NCBI GenBank assembly: GCA_023653025.1
Contig: JAMNXS010000024.1
Span: 1-36,777, forward strand
Origin: Burkholderiaceae bacterium
Lineage (GTDB): Bacteria > Pseudomonadota > Gammaproteobacteria > Burkholderiales > Burkholderiaceae_D
Direction: 5' to 3'
Length of the DNA stretch: 36,777 bases
The position numbers were made by a program, and so were the translations under genes. Positions 23,963 through 31,721 of the stretch are shown here, piece after piece. A model generated the notes under the pieces. It saw nothing but the letters and a program-made list of their open reading frames with translations, ran no database searches and had not been told where the DNA came from. Every line of letters starts with the position of its first letter. Positions within the stretch are counted from its first letter, which is position 1.

Positions 23963-24337
23963 TCAGGCTGCATAGGGACCGCCCGTGGGTTCATCCTTCG
24001 GGGTGCAGAGCCAGCCGTTGCCAAGACGTTCAGGCTGGACGGCTGCGTCCAGAATCGACGGGCGCCGCTCGGCGGGCCACGAGTTTTTCGGGAGGTCGTC
24101 TGGCAGTCGTCGAAGACTATCTGCGCACAACCCGGCAATCACTGGAACCCAATCGCTTTGACGTGCCAGCAACGCGGTCAGCCACGTAACAAGCGCATCA
24201 GAATTCAGAGCGTGCATCGCTAAGCTGCGAGATTCATCGGCGAACGCGCTGGCGGCCAACAGCGGCAGAATATCGAGTCGGACTTGTCTGCAGGTCACCA
24301 GAGCAGACCGGAACGACGCGGGACCCGGGCGGGGCAT
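23963..24337 (-). CDS. Unknown 124-residue protein downstream of the Csp gene
   Basis: I do not recognise this frame. It runs from ATG at 24337 and is predicted mostly helical (LVTCRQVRLDILPLLAASAF, LVTWLTALLARQSDWVPVIA), with no signal peptide and only a few cysteines. It begins 20 bp after the stop of the cysteine-rich copper-storage gene on the same strand, so the two are probably cotranscribed. A GAGG at 8-11 bp upstream could serve as ribosome site. Codon pattern is compatible with a gene, but decay or chance cannot be excluded. Confidence 0.5.
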   Translation of the reverse strand: MPRPGPASFRSALVTCRQVRLDILPLLAASAFADESRSLAMHALNSDALVTWLTALLARQSDWVPVIAGLCADSLRRLPDDLPKNSWPAERRPSILDAAVQPERLGNGWLCTPKDEPTGGPYAA

Positions 24338-24356
24338 GGGACGACCTCGAGAGGGG

Positions 24357-24686
24357 TCAAGCGGCCATCCGGCGGCACTCATCCGCGCAGCGAAGGCAGG
24401 CTTGCGCGCACTCCTGACAATGCGGGTGCTGGTGCTTTGCACATTCATCGCCACAGGCTTGGCAGACATCGGCGCAGGCTGCGCAGACCGCTTTGGCGAA
24501 CTCGCTGCCCCGCGCCATGAAGCCGGCGGCCATCCGGCAAACGGCAGCGCAGTCGATATCGACAGCGATGCAGCGCGCCATCATCTTCACATCGTCTTCC
24601 TGCAGGCAGGCAGTCGCGCAGTGGTCGCAAGCATTAGCGCAGGTGTGGCATGCGTCGATGCAGGAAGCGTATTGCTGATGAGCCAT
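24357..24686 (-). CDS. csp: Csp-type four-helix-bundle copper-storage protein
   Basis: The 109-residue protein carries 19 cysteines, mostly spaced C-x2-C or C-x3-C on one face of predicted helices (C9, 13, 16, 20, 23, 27; 39, 46, 50; 68, 71, 75, 78, 82; 90, 93, 97, 100, 104). This is the signature of the copper-storage proteins whose four-helix bundles bind many Cu(I) ions inside the tube. There is no signal or Tat peptide, which places it with the cytosolic Csp3 type rather than exported Csp1. It would buffer cytosolic copper. AGGAGATAGCTCC-like sequence precedes the ATG at 24686. Confidence 0.92.
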   Translation of the reverse strand: MAHQQYASCIDACHTCANACDHCATACLQEDDVKMMARCIAVDIDCAAVCRMAAGFMARGSEFAKAVCAACADVCQACGDECAKHQHPHCQECAQACLRCADECRRMAA

Positions 24687-24911
24687 GGAGCTATCTCCTA
24701 CAGAGGACGGTCAATGGCACTTCGATGCTTGGTGCGGGGCAGGGGTGCAAGGGCGGCGTTTGAGGCAGATTAACCGGGGGCTCCGAGCCCGCGCACGGCG
24801 ACTGGCCGTCGGTTGAGTGCGACCCAGGCTGCCATCCGAATCACGCAAGCATGGGCTTCGCACTGCATCTCGCAAAAATTGCCAGGGCGCTTCGCGGGTA
24901 GGTGGGGCTCG

Positions 24912-24917
24912 TATAAT
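24912..24917 (+). promoter_or_regulatory. Consensus -10 element upstream of the ModA-like gene
   Basis: A perfect TATAAT sits 47 bp before the start codon at 24965. No good -35 is at the right distance (the 24889-24896 region reads GCTTCGCG), so an activator may be needed. Confidence 0.42.
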
Positions 24918-24964
24918 TTGAGTCGCAGCGCCGTGCCTGCGTCATCTGCTTCGTTGATAACAAA

Positions 24965-25741
24965 ATGAATTTGATTCGGTTATTTTTTCTTGTCTGTTTG
25001 CTGATGGCCGGATTGTCAGCGCGGGCGGTCGAGGTGTTACATGTGGTGGTACCACTGGAAATGCAGCCGGCCATGCAAGCGCTGGTGGCGAAGTTCCGAA
25101 TTTCCCAGCCTGAAGTGGCGGTGGACATCGCAGCTACTCCGTCCCGCCGAGCCTATGCGGACATCAAGCGTGGCGCGCCCGTGGATGTCTTTTTCGCTGC
25201 GAATAGGGCCTGGCCCCAGCGGCTGGTTGACGAAGGCGATGCCGCCGGTCCTGCGGTCATCTATGCGGCCACCCGGCTTGTCCTCTGGAGTATCGGACCG
25301 CAGGCGAGTGGACTGACCCTCGAGCAGCTGACGGAGCGGCAAACCCGTGTGGTGGCCATTCCGAGTACCGAGACAACGGTTGTCGGTCAGCGGGCGGCGG
25401 AGGCGCTGCGCAAGTCCCGCCTGTGGGGGCGGCTGCAATCGAAGCTTGTGCAAGGCCAGTCGGTGTTGGAGACGGCACGGTTTGTCCGCACCGGCGGCGC
25501 CGGCGCCGGTATCGTCACGGCGGCGGTGCTGCACCATCCCGAGTTTGCTGCCCAAGGTATCGCGGTGCCGGTGCCCTCGGACCTGTATCGGCCGATTCGA
25601 CAGGCGGTGGTCATCACCCGCCATGGACAAGCCCATCCGGCGGCGCGCGGGTTCGTCGATTTTGTTCTTTCCCCGGCGGGCCGCGACGTGCTGGTGAAGC
25701 ACGGTTTCGAGCAGCCAGACGAGACGCAAGCGGCCAGATAG
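24965..25741 (+). CDS. ModA-like periplasmic molybdate/oxyanion-binding protein
   Basis: The 258-residue protein has a signal peptide (LIRLFFLVCLLMAGLSARA) and the type II periplasmic-binding fold of ModA: a first strand EVLHVVVPLEMQPAM, RAYADIKRGAPVDVFFAANRAW, the inter-domain region VVAIPSTETTVVGQRAAEAL and a C-terminal GFVDFVLSPAGRDVLVKHGF typical of ModA. No modB or modC follows: thioredoxin is the next gene, on the opposite strand. The PLEMQPAM segment differs from the AAxSL start of typical ModA, so the ligand could be another oxyanion. Confidence 0.82.
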   Translation: MNLIRLFFLVCLLMAGLSARAVEVLHVVVPLEMQPAMQALVAKFRISQPEVAVDIAATPSRRAYADIKRGAPVDVFFAANRAWPQRLVDEGDAAGPAVIYAATRLVLWSIGPQASGLTLEQLTERQTRVVAIPSTETTVVGQRAAEALRKSRLWGRLQSKLVQGQSVLETARFVRTGGAGAGIVTAAVLHHPEFAAQGIAVPVPSDLYRPIRQAVVITRHGQAHPAARGFVDFVLSPAGRDVLVKHGFEQPDETQAAR

Positions 25742-25809
25742 TTTCGCCGCCGCTCAGGACGCCGCCGGTGCTGTGCTCGCCACAGGGCCCCTGGAAAAAA
25801 GTGGCGCGG

Positions 25810-26229
25810 TTAGATGTGCGACTGCAGCCAGCGCTCAATCTCGGCAGCCGACATGGCGCCGGCCATGCGTGCCACTTCCTCGCCCTGCCGGAAAAGTACC
25901 ATCGTCGGGATGCTGCGAATCCGGTAGCGCACGCTGGTCTGCGGCGCAGCTTCGGTGTCGACCTTGGCAAACCGCACGGCCGGCACGCGCGCAGCAGCAC
26001 TGGCAAATTGTGGCGCCATCATCTTGCACGGGCCGCACCAGTCGGCCCAGAAGTCGACGACGACCGGCAACTCGGTGCCCTCGGTAAAACGCGCGAAACT
26101 GCTGTCGTCAAGCGCAACCGGGGACGCCGTCATCAACGGCGTGCCGCATTTGCCGCAGACGGGCGCGTCGTGAAGGCGCTCGTCTGGGACGCGGTTCTTG
26201 GCGAGGCAGTTCGGGCAGACCAGTTGCAT
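25810..26229 (-). CDS. trxC: Thioredoxin 2-type protein with N-terminal zinc ribbon
   Basis: The 139-residue protein starts with a zinc-ribbon CPNC (residues 5-8) and CGKC (25-28) and continues with a thioredoxin fold bearing the WCGPC active site in FWADWCGPCKMMAPQ and the cis-Pro in RSIPTMVLFRQG. TrxC-type thioredoxins are cytosolic, zinc-bound, and linked to oxidative and metal stress. GGAGAAAA precedes the ATG at 26229. It is divergent from the MFS gene over 169 bp containing a strong AT-rich dyad. Its position in the metal region suggests a role in thiol repair under metal stress (inference). Confidence 0.93.
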   Translation of the reverse strand: MQLVCPNCLAKNRVPDERLHDAPVCGKCGTPLMTASPVALDDSSFARFTEGTELPVVVDFWADWCGPCKMMAPQFASAAARVPAVRFAKVDTEAAPQTSVRYRIRSIPTMVLFRQGEEVARMAGAMSAAEIERWLQSHI

Positions 26230-26340
26230 CGTTTTCTCCAGTCAATGTGGGGTATTCGCGGGTGCTCTTCAGATCAGGTCAACGTGCGATGCCGCCAAGC
26301 CTGCGTGCACGGGCCAGTGGTGCCGAATCACCCGTTCGAA

Positions 26341-26366
26341 TACAATATATCTAATAATATATTGTA
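26341..26366. promoter_or_regulatory. AT-rich perfect dyad between trxC and the MFS gene, candidate operator
   Basis: TACAATATAT at 26341-26350 and ATATATTGTA at 26357-26366 are exact reverse complements separated by CTAATA. The surrounding sequence is strongly AT-rich against GC-rich neighbours. It begins 58 bp before the MFS start codon, where a promoter would lie, and could also serve trxC. Size and symmetry fit a dimeric winged-helix repressor such as an ArsR- or MarR-type protein; the regulator is not in the window. Confidence 0.6.
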
Positions 26367-26398
26367 ATTCAATAGATGGTTTCCTGCCGGAGGCTGCC

Positions 26399-27712
26399 AT
26401 GAATGCCCGCATCGACGCCGCCCGGCAGTTCGGCATCCGGGCCAACCTTTCCCAGTTCCTGCACCAGCTGCTGCAGGTGTTTCTGGTCGGAATGGCCATC
26501 GGGATGATGCGGACCGTCGTCCCGGCACTGGCCGATGCCGAATTCGGCGTGCCCCGCGGGTCGTTCGTGATGCTGGTGGCGTTCGTCGTCGCGTTCGGTC
26601 TCGTCAAAGGGGTGATGAACTTCGTCGCCGGTCGTGCCGCCGAGCGCTTCGGTCGCCAGCGGGTGCTGCTCGCCGGTTGGGTCGTCGCGCTGCCGATACC
26701 GTGGCTGCTGTTCCTCGCGCCCGGCTGGCACTGGGTGGTCGCCGCGACGGTGCTTCTGGGCGTCAACCAGGGGCTGGCCTGGTCGATGACGCAAACGGCC
26801 AAGCTCGATATCACGCGCGCCGACCAGCGCGGCCTCGTCATTGGCCTGAACGAGTTTGCCGGCTATGTCGGCCTGGCGGTCGCCGGCATCCTGACCGGCT
26901 ATCTGGCCCAGTGGCTGGGTCCGCGCCTCGGGGTGCTGGTCTTCGGGTTGGCCGCCATCGTCCCCGCCTGCCTGATGGCGTGGCAGGTGGTTGCCGAGAC
27001 GCTGCCGTGGGCGCGCGACGAGGCGCGGCCGGCCTTGGATATCGCCCAAGGACCGGCGGGCGGGGCAGGCCGTCCGCGATACCCGACCAGCTTGCCGGCA
27101 CAGCCGACAACGGTTGACGTCTTTCTGACGATGAGCTGGCGCGACCGTCGGCTGGCCGCCCTGTGCCAGGCAGGGCTGGTCGAGAAATTCGTCGATGCCT
27201 TGGTCTGGGTGTTCTGGCCGTTGTACCTTCATCAGCGCGGCGTGAGCCTGCCGGGCATCGGCTGGGTCGTCGGCGTCTACGGGATGGTCTGGGGCGTCAG
27301 CCAGCTCGTCACCGGCCGCCTTTCGGATCGCTGGGGACGGCATCGGCTTAACGTCGGCGGCATGCTGGTGTGCGGCGCCGGCGTGGCCGTCATGCCGCTT
27401 GGCAGTGGTGTGGCGTGGTGGTCATCGGCAGCCGCCGTCGCCGGTCTTGGGATGGCGCTGCTGTACCCGAACCTGAGCGCATCGGTGGCCGACATCACGC
27501 CGCCGGCGTGGCGCGCCACCGGCATCGGCATCTACCGCTTTTGGCGCGATATCGGCTATGCGATGGGCGCGCTCGCGTTCGGGTTGGTCGCAGCCTGGGG
27601 CGGCTCGATCGAGGGCGCGTTCAGCTTTGTGGCCGGCGCGATGGGCGTCTCGGCACTGGTGCTGGCGGCGTGGGGGGAAGAGACCCATCCCCGGCTGAAC
27701 CCGGCGCGCTGA
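26399..27712 (+). CDS. Major facilitator superfamily transporter
   Basis: The 437-residue protein has about 12 hydrophobic helices in two halves separated by a polar loop (about 205-240, ARPALDIAQGPAGGAGRP). MFS loop motifs are AGRAAERFGRQRVLL after TM2 and TGRLSDRWGRHRLNV in the second half. It belongs to the drug/efflux-like group, substrate unknown. ATG at 26399 has CCGGAGG upstream; an open frame reaching back to 26198 crosses the operator dyad and is not credible. Residues FRASTRUCTURES specific for a substrate are not recognisable to me. Confidence 0.9.
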   Translation: MNARIDAARQFGIRANLSQFLHQLLQVFLVGMAIGMMRTVVPALADAEFGVPRGSFVMLVAFVVAFGLVKGVMNFVAGRAAERFGRQRVLLAGWVVALPIPWLLFLAPGWHWVVAATVLLGVNQGLAWSMTQTAKLDITRADQRGLVIGLNEFAGYVGLAVAGILTGYLAQWLGPRLGVLVFGLAAIVPACLMAWQVVAETLPWARDEARPALDIAQGPAGGAGRPRYPTSLPAQPTTVDVFLTMSWRDRRLAALCQAGLVEKFVDALVWVFWPLYLHQRGVSLPGIGWVVGVYGMVWGVSQLVTGRLSDRWGRHRLNVGGMLVCGAGVAVMPLGSGVAWWSSAAAVAGLGMALLYPNLSASVADITPPAWRATGIGIYRFWRDIGYAMGALAFGLVAAWGGSIEGAFSFVAGAMGVSALVLAAWGEETHPRLNPAR

Positions 27713-27719
27713 GGTAATG

Positions 27720-27775
27720 AAGGCCCGGATGACGCGTCAAGCCGGCGCTGCTGTCTGCCGGCGCGACGGGCCTTT
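27720..27775 (+). terminator. Candidate terminator after the MFS gene
   Basis: AAGGCCCG (27720-27727) pairs with CGGGCCTT (27767-27774), and an inner GCCGGC/GCCGGC pair (27741-27746, 27757-27762) extends the structure. Only a short T-run follows directly, with a longer one a few bases on. It is close to the MFS stop codon. Confidence 0.35.
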
Positions 27776-27850
27776 GATCTCTATTTTTTCCGTGGTCTTC
27801 GGGCTGTGGCTCATGACATGTGCAGGCGGCCGATGGCTCACGCGCGGATG

Positions 27851-28267
27851 TCAGGCCCGTGGCCGCGTGCGCCGCTCCTGCTCGTTGAGCAGCCGCACAT
27901 GCGGTTGCTCTTGCTCGCTGTCGTCGAGGATCGCCCATAAATCATCCAGCGCCCGCCGCCGGGCAGCCATCAACTCGCGCGAATGCCTGATGTCGGCGCG
28001 TGCTGCCTCCTGCAACAAGGAGGCAACGAGCTGCAGCGCCGCAACCCTCGTTGACATCAGTGCTTGCGGCGAAGTCGCCGCCGTCAACAGCCACGACTGG
28101 CAGCGTTCCGGCGGCTCGTCGAGGATATGGCGGCAGACGGTCGCGTCCTCCAACCACGCGGCGCGTATCACGCCCCACGGCTGCGGCGGCCAGTGAACGA
28201 CGACGAAGGGCCCGTACGGTGTCGAGCAGCGCTGCTGCAGGGCCGCATGCTGGAAGTTTGCTGTCAT
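27851..28267 (-). CDS. Unknown 138-residue protein
   Basis: I do not recognise this protein. The N-terminal half is globular (STPYGPFVVVHWPPQPWGVI) and the C-terminal half is helical and charged (LMSTRVAALQLVASLLQEAA then ADIRHSRELMAARRRALDDL). There is no signal peptide or membrane helix. ATG at 28267 is set by a strong AAGGAGG ribosome site; the longer open frame to 28363 is not needed. It is convergent with the MFS gene and divergent from the diguanylate cyclase. A 13-bp palindrome lies about 46 bp upstream of its start. Confidence 0.7.
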   Translation of the reverse strand: MTANFQHAALQQRCSTPYGPFVVVHWPPQPWGVIRAAWLEDATVCRHILDEPPERCQSWLLTAATSPQALMSTRVAALQLVASLLQEAARADIRHSRELMAARRRALDDLWAILDDSEQEQPHVRLLNEQERRTRPRA

Positions 28268-28313
28268 GCCGGCCTCCTTGGCCTCGAACTGGCATCGGCT
28301 CAAAGTAAACCGT

Positions 28314-28326
28314 ATGCAATTTGCAT
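28314..28326. promoter_or_regulatory. Palindrome ATGCAATTTGCAT, candidate operator
   Basis: ATGCAA-T-TTGCAT is a perfect odd-centred palindrome in the divergent space between the unknown gene and the diguanylate cyclase. A related GAATGCAATT occurs at about 28356-28365 in the other orientation relative to it. TATAAT at 28383-28388 is a likely -10 for the diguanylate cyclase. A regulator is not identified. Confidence 0.4.
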
Positions 28327-28457
28327 TCTTGACAGGCCGCAGGAACAGGCGATGCGAATGCAATTAATGTCGAGGGATTGGCTATAATTGCCGCACAGCA
28401 ACTTTTGTTGACTTTCTATCACCGACCGGTGCCCATGAAAGTCATCACCCGGGCGCC

Positions 28458-30383
28458 ATGACTCTCCCTGCACCGAAGTCCGCCAGTCCCGCCGGCGCCG
28501 TGCTGTCCGGCCGGTGGCTGATACTGGCCGGCTGGCTGGCGGCGACGGTCGCCCTGCTCGGCATCCTGTGGTGGGGTGTGGAGCGCACGCTCGACGAACG
28601 GCAGCAGGCGGTGCGGGCGCTGACGGTGCAGCAGGCCACGGCGCGCGCCACCACCTATGCCCTGCAGCTCGAAGACCTGACCGACCGCATGGACCAGGTC
28701 GCCGAGCACATCATTGCGCAGTGGCGGCAGTCGCCGAGCAAGGTCAACCTGCGCGACAGCCTGACCGGGCTGCTGTCGGCGCGCCATTCGATGTATGTGT
28801 TCATCCTCGACGCCGAGGGCACGGTCGTCAGTGCCTCCTTCGCGGTCGAGGCGCGGACCATTCCGCAGCTGGATTACTTCGACGCCCTGAAGGCCGGCTG
28901 CTGCGAGGGCTGGCAGGTGACGCCGGCATCCTTCGCCCCGACCGTGGGCCGCGAAGTCATCCGCTTCAGCCGGCGGCTCGACCGTCCCGATGGGTCGTTC
29001 GGCGGCGCGCTCGTGTTCGCCGCGCCGCCGAACTTCCTTGAGACGTTTCAGGACAACTCCGTCATCGGCCCGCGCGATTTCGTGACAGTGCGCCTGATTG
29101 ACGGGCCGGTGCTGACCACCAAGCTCGGCGCCGGGCAGCCGCGGCGTATTTTTTATCTCGCGCATCCGAAGTTCCCCGAGCCGCGCGGCGTACGTTTCGA
29201 GGGACCGGAAAAATTCAAGGATGGCTACGGCCGCCATGTCGCGTGGCAGAAGCATGCGTCGCTGCCGATTGTGGCGCTGGCCGCGATGGCCGAGGCCGAC
29301 GCGCTGGCCGAGTTCCGCGCCACGGCGCAGTCTTACCGTTCGTTCGCGTCGATGGCCAGCGCCGTGCTGCTGCTGGCAGGCGTCGCGATGGCGGTGCTGA
29401 CCCTGAAGCTGAATGCGCGCCGCGCGGCCGAGGAAGAGGTGCGCCGCACCTACCGGATGGCGACCGATGCCGCCAATGAAGGCTTCTACATGATGCGCCC
29501 GGTGTTCGACGACGCCGGCGCCTTGCGCGATCTGCTGGTCGAGGACTGCAACGAGCGCGCTGCCGGCCTGTTCGGCATGCTGCGCACCGACCTGCTCGGC
29601 GCGACCATCGGCGAGGCGCTCAATCCAGAACTGCGCGCGCGCGTGCTCGAGACTTGCGAACGGGCCATACGCTACGGTGCCGTCGAGGACGAACTGCGCG
29701 TGCCGGTAGAGAGCCGCTTGCAGGCAACCTGGCTCTACCGCCGCGCAGTTTACGCCGGCGCCGGCATCGCGCTGACGCTGCGCGACATCTCCGACAGCAA
29801 GGCGCATGAGGAAGAAATGGCGCGGCTGGCCAATCACGATACGCTGACGGGGCTGCCGAACCGCCACTGGCTGACGCACCAGTTGCCGCTGGCGATCGAT
29901 CGCGCGCAGCGCAGCCATGCGCGCCTCGCGCTGCTGTTCATCGATCTCGACAACTTCAAGCTGGTCAATGACACGCTGGGCCATGATGCCGGCGACCGGC
30001 TGCTGGTCGAGGCCGCCGGCCGCATTCGCGGCGCGGTGCGGGCTACCGACCATGTCGCGCGGCTGGGCGGCGACGAATTCACGGTCGTGCTCGAGCAGGT
30101 CGACGACCGCGAGACGGTCGGCCAGATCGCGGCCAATATCCTGTCGGCGCTGTCCGCGCCTTATGCGTGGCTCGGCGGCACGGCCGGGCGTGTCAGTGCA
30201 TCGATCGGCGCCAGCCTGTATCCGGACGATGACGCGTCGCCGGAGTCGTTGCTGAGGAATGCGGACATCGCGATGTACGCATCCAAGAACGCCGGCAAGG
30301 CGCGTTTCGCCGAGTACGACGCCCGGATGGCAGAGGCGCTGCTGGCCCGCATCGATGCCGGCGTGCCGACGGCGCCGGCCTGA
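28458..30383 (+). CDS. Membrane sensor diguanylate cyclase (periplasmic sensor-PAS-GGDEF)
   Basis: The 641-residue protein has TM1 (about 19-41), a periplasmic sensor (about 45-295), TM2 (about 298-318), a PAS-like region (about 335-450) and a GGDEF domain (about 460-625). The active-site GGDEF is at 537-541 and the inhibitory RxxD (RATD) at 528-531, so it should make c-di-GMP under product inhibition. There is no EAL domain. The sensor contains a Cys-Cys doublet at 148-149 in the segment DYFDALKAGCCEGWQ. It is clearly paralogous to the GGDEF-EAL protein at 31722 through sensor, TM2, PAS and GGDEF. Confidence 0.93.
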   Translation: MTLPAPKSASPAGAVLSGRWLILAGWLAATVALLGILWWGVERTLDERQQAVRALTVQQATARATTYALQLEDLTDRMDQVAEHIIAQWRQSPSKVNLRDSLTGLLSARHSMYVFILDAEGTVVSASFAVEARTIPQLDYFDALKAGCCEGWQVTPASFAPTVGREVIRFSRRLDRPDGSFGGALVFAAPPNFLETFQDNSVIGPRDFVTVRLIDGPVLTTKLGAGQPRRIFYLAHPKFPEPRGVRFEGPEKFKDGYGRHVAWQKHASLPIVALAAMAEADALAEFRATAQSYRSFASMASAVLLLAGVAMAVLTLKLNARRAAEEEVRRTYRMATDAANEGFYMMRPVFDDAGALRDLLVEDCNERAAGLFGMLRTDLLGATIGEALNPELRARVLETCERAIRYGAVEDELRVPVESRLQATWLYRRAVYAGAGIALTLRDISDSKAHEEEMARLANHDTLTGLPNRHWLTHQLPLAIDRAQRSHARLALLFIDLDNFKLVNDTLGHDAGDRLLVEAAGRIRGAVRATDHVARLGGDEFTVVLEQVDDRETVGQIAANILSALSAPYAWLGGTAGRVSASIGASLYPDDDASPESLLRNADIAMYASKNAGKARFAEYDARMAEALLARIDAGVPTAPA

Positions 30384-30420
30384 ACTTCGCTGTTTGAACC
30401 CCGCCGCCTGAATTCCGGCC

Positions 30421-31551
30421 TCAGCGCAGGTTCAGCCGGTACCAGCGCGCCTGTCCCTGCCACTGCCCGACGCCGAGCACCTGCCGCTGGTTGTTGATCG
30501 CCACCGCGGTGTCGAAGCGCCAGCCGAGCGCGGCGCTGCCGGCATAGGCATTCAGCTCCTGCACCACGCCATCGAGGATGACGAACGGCCCGCCGGCGGC
30601 GGTGCCGACCACGTCGCCCAAGTCGTTCAGGTCGGCGTAGCGCGCGGCGGGATCCGGCCGCGGCAGCAGCGTGGCCCCGCCGGCCGACACGAGGTAGCCG
30701 CGGCCGCTGTCGTCGCGCGGTGTCATCAGCACCTGCCCGCGCGTATTGATACGCACCGCATCGCATTGGCAGGCGTTGGCATCGATCGGCAGCGCCCGCC
30801 ACGAGCCGTCGTAGATCTTTGGCGTCATCAGGATCCCGTCGCGCTCGACGCCGCCGATCCAGCCATTGCCCGCCATGCCGAACAGGAAGATGCCAGCCTT
30901 GACCGGGACGATCTTGTAAATGCTGGAGCGGCTGCCGTTCGGCTGCCAGAGCAGCACTTCCTGCTCGGCGGTGGCCGGGTTGTAGGTGGTGGCGGCAAGG
31001 CTGCCGGTGTCGGACGGGCCGACCACCGCGGTGATGCTGTAGCCGCCCGGTACCGACAGGCGTACCGCCGGCGTTCCGTCCCACAGCCAGGCCAGGTGCA
31101 TGCCGCCGACGATGCCGTGGCCGGCCATCACGCCGCCGTTGTTACTGGAGGCGACGCGCAGCTGGCTCCAGTTGCCCTCGTCGCCCCCGAAAAAATTCGC
31201 GTTCGACGCCAGCGCCACGCCGACGGTCGAGACAGTAACGGGACGCTGGATCGCCTCGCTGGCCGGAGGCTGGACTCCGGAGGCATGGCCGCGATCGTTC
31301 AGACGGTTCAGCGTTGTCGCGCCCGGGTCGGCCGGCAGCGCGACCACCATGGCCACCGCGCCCGAGCCGTCCGAACTGCCGGGTGTGGTCGGCGCGGTCG
31401 GCGTACCCGGAGCGGTCGGATCCCCCGTGCTGCTGCCGGCCGAGGCAGTTACGGAGGGGCTGCCACCACCATCGCCCCCACCGCCGCCGCAGCCGGCAAT
31501 CGCGAGCGCTGTCAGCAGCGCTATTTCATACCGACGAATCTTTGTCTTCAT
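30421..31551 (-). CDS. Secreted lipoprotein with HAF-like repeats
   Basis: The 376-residue product has a lipoprotein signal peptide (YEIALLTALAIAGC, lipobox Ala-Gly-Cys) and then a flexible Gly/Ser/Thr/Pro linker (about 25-70). The rest holds spaced motifs of the HAF/NHL-like kind: LNRLNDRGHASG, VRINTRGQVLM, LNDLGDVVGTA, AINNQRQVLGVG, each followed by a hydrophobic strand. These suggest a beta-propeller exposed at the outer membrane. Function is unknown. It lies between two paralogous c-di-GMP enzymes and is divergent from the second. ATG at 31551 has GAAGGGG upstream. Confidence 0.75.
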   Translation of the reverse strand: MKTKIRRYEIALLTALAIAGCGGGGGDGGGSPSVTASAGSSTGDPTAPGTPTAPTTPGSSDGSGAVAMVVALPADPGATTLNRLNDRGHASGVQPPASEAIQRPVTVSTVGVALASNANFFGGDEGNWSQLRVASSNNGGVMAGHGIVGGMHLAWLWDGTPAVRLSVPGGYSITAVVGPSDTGSLAATTYNPATAEQEVLLWQPNGSRSSIYKIVPVKAGIFLFGMAGNGWIGGVERDGILMTPKIYDGSWRALPIDANACQCDAVRINTRGQVLMTPRDDSGRGYLVSAGGATLLPRPDPAARYADLNDLGDVVGTAAGGPFVILDGVVQELNAYAGSAALGWRFDTAVAINNQRQVLGVGQWQGQARWYRLNLR

Positions 31552-31721
31552 GAATGTTGACCCCTTCGGTTGACATGGGCCTGCATCCGGAGTGTGCGCG
31601 CGCTTCACCCCCGCAATCTTGTGCGCCATCTACCGGGGCGGCGGATGGGCGTCGTCACTGACATCGAGGAACCTTTCCCCTCCGCGCATTGCCCATTGGT
31701 CTGAAAATCCAGAGGAATCCC

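Noticed and set aside
26331-26341. TTCGAAT near 26335 as the right attachment site matching the tRNA T arm
   Set aside because: Only seven bases match and flanking bases differ; this is expected by chance.
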